Source: Deltaproteobacteria bacterium RBG_16_49_23 (GTDB lineage: Bacteria; Desulfobacterota; BSN033; UBA1163). Taken from it: a DNA stretch of 41,494 nucleotides. The notes below the pieces were generated by a model that saw only the letters and a list, made by a program, of their open reading frames with translations, was not told where the DNA came from and did no database searches. Each line of letters begins with the position of its first letter. Position 1 is the stretch's first letter. The stretch is from the NCBI GenBank assembly GCA_001798855.1, contig MGQQ01000086.1, positions 1 through 41,494 of the forward strand. The letters run 5' to 3'. Position numbers and translations under genes: made by a program. Below are positions 16,325 through 22,566 of the stretch, in pieces.

Positions 16325-16831
16325 TTGGAAGAAACCTTGAAAGAATTGAACCAACTTAAAAAAGCGGGGATTCTCCGCGACTATGCAATCGGGGGTGGCT
16401 ACGCGGTCAACTACTACCTTGAACCCATCCTCACCTACGATCTAGACATCTACGTGTTGATGTATAAGGATGAAGAGTTTTCCAACCTATACCGTTATTT
16501 AAGGGCGAAGGGATGCGAGATTGAAAACGTCCATATCATCATCGGACGAATGCCGGTCCAATTCCTACCCACCTACATCCACCCGGCCATTGATGAAGCC
16601 GTGAGAAAAGCGAGAAGAATCAGGTTCAGGGGAATACCCACCAAGGTCCTCACTCCAGAACATCTGATTGCAACGCTTCTCATGGCCTTTCGGCCAAAAG
16701 ACAGGATGGTGATTCCCTCCCTTTTGGAGTTTACGGATAAAAAAAAGCTCCAATCCACCTTAAGGAGGTTCAGTGATGAAAAAACTCCTCTTGATCAAAG
16801 ACTCCGTAGAATTTTGGAAAGTCTTCGCTGA
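16325..16831 (+). CDS. Nucleotidyltransferase-fold protein (AbiEii-like)
   Basis: A 168-residue protein from TTG 16325, chosen because AAGGAG lies 8 bases upstream. AIGGGYAVNYYLEPILTYDLDIYV is the nucleotidyltransferase signature: a Gly-rich motif, then Asp-x-Asp. The body ends with TKVLTPEHLIATLLMAFRPKDR, as in the minimal AbiEii/DUF1814-like nucleotidyltransferases. It is shorter than the protein at 9864 and not closely similar. A 56-residue ORF overlaps its 3' end and probably forms a two-gene module with it. It lies directly beyond the RAYT right end. A toxin or RNA-modifying role is inferred from the family. Confidence 0.75.
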   Translation: MEETLKELNQLKKAGILRDYAIGGGYAVNYYLEPILTYDLDIYVLMYKDEEFSNLYRYLRAKGCEIENVHIIIGRMPVQFLPTYIHPAIDEAVRKARRIRFRGIPTKVLTPEHLIATLLMAFRPKDRMVIPSLLEFTDKKKLQSTLRRFSDEKTPLDQRLRRILESLR

Positions 16832-16946
16832 GGAACGGAGAAAGAGAAGAACAAAGCTAAGGAAGCTTTCGTTCGAAGAGAAGGTTGAGATCGTAGAGAA
16901 AATGAAAACTTTGAGCCCTTTGAAGGTATACAGCAAATCCAAATAA
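16776..16946 (+). CDS. 56-residue basic protein overlapping the nucleotidyltransferase gene
   Basis: ATG 16776 follows a strong TAAGGAGG ribosome-binding site (16761-16768) placed inside the end of the upstream gene. The product reads MKKLLLIKDSVEFWKVFAEE, then a highly basic RRKRRTKLRKL stretch and SFEEKVEIVEKMKTL. It is all-helical and basic, with no membrane segment. The 56-base overlap, the strong ribosome-binding site and the module size suggest it is the partner (antitoxin or accessory subunit) of the nucleotidyltransferase, here encoded second. No family name is assigned. Confidence 0.7.
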   Translation: MKKLLLIKDSVEFWKVFAEERRKRRTKLRKLSFEEKVEIVEKMKTLSPLKVYSKSK

Positions 16947-17017
16947 AGGAAAGTGGTGGGACCAGGAAATCGCAATATGGTATTGTTTCTTAGATGTGTG
17001 TTCTATAGAGAGGATCC

Positions 17018-17980
17018 TTGTTGAATTTAAAGAAGATTTGCAAAACAATTAAAAAGAGATTGAACCCGGAGCCACCAGGACCCTCCAGCTTGGACGCCCT
17101 AAGCCGGCTGGCGGAGCTTTACATCGCTAAGGGGAGGGATAAGCTGCTTGAGCTTGAAAACAGGGGTTTACAAATGATGAGATTCAATTATTACTCTCCT
17201 ATTCCCTCCGTAGCCGATATCGAAAATGGATGGGAGACGAGAATCCCTCATCCTTTCTTCGAACCGGAAATTTATCATGGTGACAAGATGAAGGATTTCC
17301 TTGAGACGGCGCTGATGCCATATTCGAAAGAGTTTAGCCCAAGGAAAGACGGGGATGAGAATGATCCAAATGGGTTTTATTGGAATAACCCCTCATTCGG
17401 TCACTGTGATGCCATGGCGCTTTATTGTTTCATCAGGCATTTAAAGCCAAAGCGAATCCTCGAAATTGGCGGAGGGTATTCCACGCTCATCATGGATGAA
17501 GCGATTCGAGTGAATGGGATGGGTGAAATATGGGAAGTGGAGCCCTACCCGAGGCCCTTTCTGAAGAGATTAACTTCGATCACGCGATTCTATGAGCAGC
17601 CTGTCCAGGACCTTCCCCTTGCCCTTTTCACCGAGCTTGAGCCCAACGATATCTTGTTCATTGACTCAACCCACACCGTTAAAACGAGCTCAGATTGCAC
17701 ATTCCTTTATTTGAAAGTCCTCAAACACTTGCAGAAAGAGGTTCTTATTCAATCACACGATATTTTCTTGCCGGATCCCATGCCGAAGAACTGGAACACG
17801 GATTTCCAATTCTACTGGACGGAGCAATATCTTTTACAGGCCCTTCTAATCGACAATAACCGATTCGAGGTGGTCTACAGCTCCCGGTATCATTGCCTTT
17901 ATAACAAAGAGATCCTGGACAAGTTCATGGATCAGAAAGCAACCACCATCGGAGTGAGCCTCTGGTATAAGAGGGTTTAG
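17018..17980 (+). CDS. Class I SAM-dependent methyltransferase (paralogue of 444-1448)
   Basis: A 320-residue protein from a TTG-TTG start behind GAGAGGA. Motif I (ILEIGGGYSTLIMDEA) lies near residue 148, followed by GEIWEVEPYPRPFLKRL, NDILFIDSTHTVKTSSDC and a final SLWYKR. It is similar along its full length to the protein at 444-1448, and its first 14 codons closely match the remnant at 12241-12300, so three copies of this gene type once lay within 17 kb. It is now separated from the glycan genes by mobile and toxin-antitoxin material and is followed after 3 bases by a RAYT hairpin. The substrate is probably a glycan precursor. Confidence 0.85.
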   Translation: MLNLKKICKTIKKRLNPEPPGPSSLDALSRLAELYIAKGRDKLLELENRGLQMMRFNYYSPIPSVADIENGWETRIPHPFFEPEIYHGDKMKDFLETALMPYSKEFSPRKDGDENDPNGFYWNNPSFGHCDAMALYCFIRHLKPKRILEIGGGYSTLIMDEAIRVNGMGEIWEVEPYPRPFLKRLTSITRFYEQPVQDLPLALFTELEPNDILFIDSTHTVKTSSDCTFLYLKVLKHLQKEVLIQSHDIFLPDPMPKNWNTDFQFYWTEQYLLQALLIDNNRFEVVYSSRYHCLYNKEILDKFMDQKATTIGVSLWYKRV

Positions 17981-17983
17981 TAA

Positions 17984-18030
17984 TTTTGGGGTCAGGCAAT
18001 TGTACATGTTACCATTGCCTGACCCCTATT
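17984..18030. repeat. Solo RAYT end hairpin
   Basis: The left end GGGGTCAGGCAATTGTAC is joined almost directly to the right end ATGTTACCATTGCCTGACCCC, with a loop of a few bases. It lies just past the methyltransferase stop codon. It may act as a transcript-end hairpin but is the same mobile family as at 8079, 9125 and 15217. Confidence 0.8.
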
Positions 18031-18098
18031 CTTTTAAAAATGTCAAGGCCTTGCACTTCCCACTATTTTGGTGTATTTTTGAAATGTGGAGGAGACAA

Positions 18099-18329
18099 AT
18101 GAGAGGACAACATGCGGATGAGTTACTTGCCTTCGAGGGCGATCATGTGTGGGTGAATAAAAATATTGGGTTTCTGTTGGAGAAATATCCCGACCAATGG
18201 ATCGCAGTCAAGGATGGTCATGTTATTGCCAGCGACCCTGACTTAATGGGGTTGGCACAAAAGATTCCTGACCCACGGCGCACATGTATTGAATTTATTT
18301 CTACTGAATCTCTGGAGATGGTGCTGTGA
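18099..18329 (+). CDS. DUF5678-like small protein
   Basis: A 76-residue protein from ATG 18099, chosen because GGAGGAG lies just upstream. The frame extends to 18000, but that part is repeat sequence. The core VNKNIGFLLEKYPDQWIAVKDGHVIASDPDL, then MGLAQKIPD, matches the DUF5678 pattern (a 'W+A..++g+vva...dl..l' small alpha-beta domain). Such genes are often next to a retropepsin-like protease gene. Here the GTG of the protease overlaps this stop codon in GTGA, indicating translational coupling. The function of the pair is unknown. Confidence 0.7.
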   Translation: MRGQHADELLAFEGDHVWVNKNIGFLLEKYPDQWIAVKDGHVIASDPDLMGLAQKIPDPRRTCIEFISTESLEMVL

Positions 18330-18754
18330 TCATTCGAGGCCGTTATATAGGAGATACACCGTATCTGGCCGGATATTTAAGTATTGCCCATTTTCAGGGG
18401 ATGATCTGGTTCCTGGTTGACACTGGCGCATCTCGCACAACTCTTTTGGACCGGGATGCAAGGCTTTTGAGCATTGCACCTGATCTGTTAATCCCCTCTC
18501 AGCTACCTATTGTTGGCATTGGAGGCAGCGTGCGGTCTTTCTTATTGAAAGGGGCAGAGATTATTTTAACCTCGGATGAAGGTGATTTCGTGTTGCAGCA
18601 GGACCTGTGGGTTGTGCAACACGATCTGGAGCAATTGCCTCCTGAAGAGGTAGCGCGAATCCTAAGGCTTCCCTCTGTATTAGGACGTGATTTAATCAAC
18701 CGGTTTGTGTTGACTTGCGATTATCAGACTGGAGTTGTGCAATTGAGACGGTAA
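18326..18754 (+). CDS. Retropepsin-like aspartic protease
   Basis: A 142-residue protein from GTG 18326. It contains WFLVDTGASRTTLLDRDAR, the D-T-G-A catalytic motif of retroviral-type aspartic proteases. Further on, GIGGSVRSFLLKGAEI and a final LGRDLINRFVLTCDY form the second conserved block. It is a single-domain protein, so the active enzyme is expected to be a homodimer. It has no signal peptide or membrane segment and is presumably cytoplasmic. It is coupled to the DUF5678-like gene. Neither substrate nor role is known. Toxin-antitoxin-like or regulated-proteolysis roles are conceivable. Confidence 0.8.
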   Translation: MIIRGRYIGDTPYLAGYLSIAHFQGMIWFLVDTGASRTTLLDRDARLLSIAPDLLIPSQLPIVGIGGSVRSFLLKGAEIILTSDEGDFVLQQDLWVVQHDLEQLPPEEVARILRLPSVLGRDLINRFVLTCDYQTGVVQLRR

Positions 18755-18832
18755 TCAAGTCCCTCCTTTTGTTTCAATTAAACAGATCCTTGCCTAAAAG
18801 AAACCTTCCGGAATCTTCTTAACATTCGAACT

Positions 18833-19149
18833 CGGTCAGGCAATTGTAATATGTTATTGGCATATGCAGTATCGTTATGGTAATGGAATTCCATGGCCCG
18901 GAAAGTGAGGATTCATTTTCCTGGCGCTCTGTATTACGTCATCCCGAGAGACAAACAGCAGTAAAACATCTTTCTGGATGTTGCTCAACACTTCGGTCGG
19001 AGTCCAATAACGATGAGCCAGGGTGTGATTAAGTTTGAAGAGAAGTTTCGTAATGACGAATATTTGCGGGAAATGATAGAGGTGATAAAAACGGATCTTC
19101 TTAAGATGGGAAAGAGAAAATACCATGTTACCATTGCCTGACCCCAATT
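18833..19149 (+). mobile_element. Internally deleted RAYT element
   Basis: The left end GGTCAGGCAATTGTAATATG and the right end ACCATTGCCTGACCCCAATT enclose 317 bases. Both flanks align with the full element at 15217-16292, including the spacer before the ATG, but about 730 bases of the interior are missing. It is an intermediate between the full element and the solo hairpins. Confidence 0.85.
18893..19141 (+). pseudogene. RAYT transposase remnant (internal deletion)
   Basis: ATG 18893 reads MARKVRIHFPGALYYVI, as in the intact transposase, then meets an in-frame TAA. The sequence then jumps from the codons for IFLD straight into VAQHFGRSPITMSQG, the DnaA-like C-terminal domain, and ends at the TGA inside the right end. 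The junction falls at a shared GA, consistent with a microhomology-mediated deletion, and preserves frame. The HUH motif and catalytic tyrosine are gone. Confidence 0.85.
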
Positions 19150-19183
19150 CATATTGAAACCTCGGGGAATAAATGATATTATA

Positions 19184-19377
19184 AAACCTAAATTGAGCGA
19201 TTTATTATTTTAGGCCACCTCTAAAAATGTCATTCCTGCCCCGTAACAAAGTACGGGATAAACTCCAGCAGGAATCCACAAGCCCTTGAAATAACTGGAC
19301 TCCCGCCTGCGCAGGAGTGACAAATTGGGAATTATTAGAGGTTCCCTAAATTTATAACAATCGCTCAATTCAGGTTT
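19184..19377. repeat. MITE-like element with about 50-base imperfect terminal inverted repeats
   Basis: The left end AAACCTAAATTGAGCGATTT and onward pairs with the right end, whose complement reads AAACCTGAATTGAGCGATTG. The match continues inward through TTTAGG and ACCTCTAA, about 50 bases in total. The centre holds a hairpin with CATTCCTGC and GCAGGAGTGACA. The element fills most of the gap before gmd. No open frame lies inside. Confidence 0.6.
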
Positions 19378-19417
19378 GAGTTAGGGTGACGACGCTAAGA
19401 CTCAGCGGGGGGATAAC

Positions 19418-20398
19418 ATGACTCAAAAAGCTTTGATTACCGGCATTACCGGTCAGGATGGAAGTTATCTTGCCGAATTTCTTTTAGAAAAAGGGTATGA
19501 GGTCCATGGGATTGTAAGGAGAGTGGCTATTGAAGACCCTGAGCACAGGCTCTGGAGAATCAGGCACATCCTTGACAAGATCGTTCTCCATGCCGGCTCG
19601 ATGGAGAGTTATGCCAGCATTTTTAAAGTGATCGATCAAATAAAGCCGGCCGAATGCTACCATTTGTCCGCTCAAAGCTTTGTCAGTTATTCTTTTGAAG
19701 ATGAATTTTCTACGATTAACACCAACATCCATGGCACCCATTACGTCTTAGCCGCACTCAAGGAGAGGGCGCCCCAGTGCCGATTCTATTTTGCCGCCTC
19801 AAGTGAAATGTTTGGCAATCCGATCGAAACTCCGCAGACCGAGAAGACTCCTTTTTTTCCCCGATCCTCGTATGGCATTTCGAAGTTAGCGGGCTTCCAC
19901 TTTACCAGAAATTACAGAGAAGTATATCATCTGCCTGCTCTCAGCGGGATTCTTTTCAATCATGAATCCCCGCGAAGAGGGTTGGAATTTGTGACAAGGA
20001 AGATTACAAACACGGCGGGGAAGATTAAGCTGGGTTTGGAGAAGGAATTAAGATTGGGGAATCTGGAAGCAAAGCGGGATTGGGGATATGCAGGGGATTA
20101 CGTCAAGGCCATGTGGCTCATGCTGCAACAAGAAAAAGCGGAAGACTATGTGATCGCAACGGGGGAAACCCATTCTGTTAGGGAGTTTGTGGAGATTGCA
20201 TTCGGCCATCTTGACCTCGACTGGAAGGAGTATGTCGTGGTCGACGAGAAGCTCTTTCGCCCCGCAGAGATATATGAACTTCGAGGGGACTTCAGGAAGG
20301 CTCTGGAAAAACTGGGTTGGGAGCCTAAGGTATCTTTAAAAGAGTTGGTCAAGATGATGGTGGAGACCGACCTGAAGGCGCTAAAGAAAAATATTTAA
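19418..20398 (+). CDS. gmd: GDP-mannose 4,6-dehydratase
   Basis: A 326-residue extended short-chain dehydrogenase. It has the NADP-binding TGITGQDGSYLAE at residues 8-20, FAASSEMFG with the catalytic Ser region, the catalytic pair Y152-x3-K156 (YGISKLAG) and the GDP-mannose dehydratase signature NHESPRRG. KRDWGYAGDYVKAMWLML and RPAEIYELRGD are also typical. It converts GDP-D-mannose to GDP-4-keto-6-deoxy-D-mannose, the substrate of the GDP-L-fucose synthase encoded at 29041. It is slightly shorter than the usual 340-370 residues but has all catalytic elements. It starts at ATG 19418 after GGGGGGATAAC. Confidence 0.93.
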   Translation: MTQKALITGITGQDGSYLAEFLLEKGYEVHGIVRRVAIEDPEHRLWRIRHILDKIVLHAGSMESYASIFKVIDQIKPAECYHLSAQSFVSYSFEDEFSTINTNIHGTHYVLAALKERAPQCRFYFAASSEMFGNPIETPQTEKTPFFPRSSYGISKLAGFHFTRNYREVYHLPALSGILFNHESPRRGLEFVTRKITNTAGKIKLGLEKELRLGNLEAKRDWGYAGDYVKAMWLMLQQEKAEDYVIATGETHSVREFVEIAFGHLDLDWKEYVVVDEKLFRPAEIYELRGDFRKALEKLGWEPKVSLKELVKMMVETDLKALKKNI

Positions 20399-20570
20399 AA
20401 TTTCCCCCCTGCCTTCGCCGAAGCGGCTTCGCGCAGGCAGGTCACCTCCTCTTTGCCCTCCGGGCCAGCCGGGGGCCAAAGTAGCGCCCTAATTTACCTG
20501 CCTGCACGAAGCGTTTCGGCGAAGGCAGGTTGAGGGCGGAGTCCGTCGGCAATAAATGCCGACGCTACAA
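20399..20570. repeat. REP-like GC-rich palindromes
   Basis: CCTGCCTTCGCCGAAGCGGC, followed by TTCGCGCAGGCAGG (20408-20442), forms a hairpin. A related inverted copy, CCTGCCTGCACGAAGCG and following GTTTCGGCGAAGGCAGG, lies at 20498-20531. The first hairpin recurs inside the repeat at 21906-21942. This is a dispersed repeat that may also end gmd transcripts. No gene lies here. Confidence 0.65.
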
Positions 20571-20627
20571 CTGAGGGATTACATTGATGAATAACTCCAT
20601 GGAGAGGCTTGGGACCGATAACACCAA

Positions 20628-21875
20628 ATGAAGATACTCTTCTTTTTCGGGACGAGGCCGGAGGCCATAAAAGTTGCCCCTCTGATCAAAGAGCTTCAGA
20701 AGTTCCCTGACACCTTCGAGGTGAAGGTCTGTGTCTCTGCACAGCACCGGGAGATGCTCGATCAGGTCCTCACCTTTTTTGATATCGTCCCTAATGTGGA
20801 CCTCGGCCTGATGAGGCCAAATCAGGATCTCTATGGAATCACCACGAGGGGTCTTCAGGGAATCGGAAAGGTGCTAAAGGCCTATCGCCCTGACTGGCTC
20901 ATCGTTCAGGGGGATACCACGACGACGTTTGTAGGCGCATTGGCTGCCTTTTATGAAAAGATAAGCGTGGCGCATGTAGAGGCAGGCCTTCGGAGCTTCC
21001 ATCCATATGCTCCCTTCCCGGAGGAAGTGAACAGGGTTTTAACCACCCACCTTTCCACCCTCCATTTCGCCCCCACTTTGAAAGCGAAGGAAAATCTTCT
21101 GAAGGAATCCATTCCCAAGGATAAGATCTTTGTTGTCGGCAATACAAGCATTGACGCCCTCTTCCTCTGCTTGAAGAAAGTGTCCAAGAAAAAACCCTCC
21201 GAGTTCGAATCTTTTCAATCCATTCGATTTGAGAAGAAAATCATTCTCGTCACGGGACACCGGAGGGAGAGTTTCGGAAAACCTTTCGAGAATATCTGCC
21301 TTGCCCTGAAGGAAATTGCTCAAAAAGAAGAGGTGGAGATTGTCTATCCGGTTCACCTGAATCCAAATGTAAGAAAGCCCGTTTTTGACATTCTGAAATC
21401 CATCTCGAACATTCATCTGATCGAGCCTCTGGATTACCCCTCTTTTGTCTGGTTGATGAACAGAAGTTATCTTATTCTGACAGACTCGGGCGGCGTCCAG
21501 GAAGAGGCTCCGTCTCTTGGCAAGCCCGTTCTGGTGATGAGAGACGTAACAGAAAGAACAGAGGGCATTGACGCCGGGACAGCCAAAGTCGTTGGAACAG
21601 ATCGGGAAATGATCGTCCGGGAAACCCTTCGCCTCCTCCGGGATGAGAAGGTCTACAGGAGAATGGCAAGGGCGGTTCACCCCGTTAGAAATTCCAGTCG
21701 TTGCGACTCGAAACCGAGCGGGGCATTAAACCCCACCGGAATGATTCTTAAATCTAAGCCTGCTGCAGAGCAGCGGAGCATATTTTCTAACGGGGTTAAC
21801 CCTTACGGAGACGGCAAAGCAAGCGGAAGGATCGCCTCCATCTTGCAAGCGGAGAAGTTATTAACAGTCTCGTAA
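20628..21875 (+). CDS. wecB: UDP-N-acetylglucosamine 2-epimerase (non-hydrolysing), with an in-frame repeat insertion
   Basis: A 415-residue protein. GTRPEAIKVAPLI at residues 8-20, QGDTTTTF, HVEAGLRS, LVTGHRRE, VYPVHLNPNV and LTDSGGVQEEAPSLGKPVLVMRDVTERTE are the full set of WecB/MnaA signatures. The enzyme interconverts UDP-GlcNAc and UDP-ManNAc for surface polysaccharides. Residues 351-390 are not family sequence. They are the translation of a 120-base inverted-repeat element (21678-21797), after which the conserved NPYGDGKASGRI resumes in frame. Without it the protein would be 375 residues, the usual length. The last codons and TAA stop lie within the end of another repeat (from 21861). 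Confidence 0.93.
   Translation: MKILFFFGTRPEAIKVAPLIKELQKFPDTFEVKVCVSAQHREMLDQVLTFFDIVPNVDLGLMRPNQDLYGITTRGLQGIGKVLKAYRPDWLIVQGDTTTTFVGALAAFYEKISVAHVEAGLRSFHPYAPFPEEVNRVLTTHLSTLHFAPTLKAKENLLKESIPKDKIFVVGNTSIDALFLCLKKVSKKKPSEFESFQSIRFEKKIILVTGHRRESFGKPFENICLALKEIAQKEEVEIVYPVHLNPNVRKPVFDILKSISNIHLIEPLDYPSFVWLMNRSYLILTDSGGVQEEAPSLGKPVLVMRDVTERTEGIDAGTAKVVGTDREMIVRETLRLLRDEKVYRRMARAVHPVRNSSRCDSKPSGALNPTGMILKSKPAAEQRSIFSNGVNPYGDGKASGRIASILQAEKLLTVS
21678..21797 (+). repeat. ACCCCGTTAGAAA-type element inserted in frame in wecB
   Basis: The ends ACCCCGTTAGAAA (21679-21691) and TTTCTAACGGGGT (21784-21796) are perfect 13-base inverted repeats. A GGTT on each side (21674-21677 and 21794-21797) could be a target duplication. 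The insert is exactly 120 bases, or 40 codons with no stop, and removing it restores A-V-N-P-Y-G-D-G. The central CGGGGC/TTAAACCCC block is shared with the copy at 24916-25067. Confidence 0.85.
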
Positions 21876-22088
21876 TGGAGTTGACATAATCATTGGAAAA
21901 TCTCCCCCCTGCCTTCGCCGAAGCGGCTTCGCGCAGGCAGGTCACCCCTCTTTTCCCTCCGGGCCAGAGGCCCTATGGGCCGGCGGCCAAAGAGGGGTAA
22001 TCCCTCCCTTTGGTCTCCAACCCGGAGGGCAAAGGGAGGGCAGGAGGGATTTTACAAATTGATGTCGTTACTATTTTGAGACTGTTAA
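21861..22088 (-). repeat. TTAACAGTCTC-type MITE, copy A
   Basis: Ends TTAACAGTCTC (21861) and GAGACTGTTAA (22078-22088) are followed inward by TGACAT and ATGTCG arms and GGAAAATC/GATTTT arms. The interior contains a REP-like GCCTTCGCCGAAGC hairpin and the CCTCTTT/AAAGAGG palindromes. It is inverted relative to copies B (30034) and C (37870). Its left end carries the last codons and the stop of wecB. Confidence 0.8.
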
Positions 22089-22566
22089 TATCTTTATCAG
22101 TCGATGAGATACTGAATGCCTAATCAAAGATATTTGAAATTTCCCCATCTATTCCCCTCCCTCTTGGTGGAATAGGCTTCCAGCCTGCCATCATGGGCAA
22201 AATGCCCGTGCCACTTATGGGGAGGGTGAGGGTGGGGGTGACAAAGAAAAACATTAGGTCCCCCTCCCCTTTATCCCCTCCCGCCAAGGGAGGGGATATT
22301 CTTGGGGGGACATTTTAAAAATGTTAGAAGAAAATTCTCAGATTTAAACAAGTAAGAATCTACGCTTCATCCGGGACTTCGCCCGGAAGAGGTTGCCCCT
22401 TCGGGCAGTTATTTCCTGGTAGCCGCACCCTTTAGGTTGCGTTTCAGGGTCGGTATTACATTGGGAGCCGATACGCAGGCTAAAGCCTTCGGCTACCATT
22501 TGTTTTTCCCAAATCATCGACAATCTTTTGTTGATGTTGTTACGCTAAGGGCCTAACAATACAGAA
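22089..22566. other. Gene-free stretch of 478 bases with several repeats
   Basis: No open frame is credible. It holds a CCCCTCCC/GGGAGGGG palindrome cluster (about 22145-22315), a block ATGTTAGAAGAAAATTCTCAG with AGAATCTACGC (22322-22363) that recurs inverted at 30488-30545, and an 80-base hairpin repeat with ends GGTAGCCG (22419) and CGGCTACC (22491-22498). No clear promoter for the next gene was seen. Confidence 0.55.

Noticed and set aside
21039-21680. A 213-codon minus-strand frame antisense to wecB
   Set aside because: The + strand frame carries all WecB signatures. The antisense frame has none.
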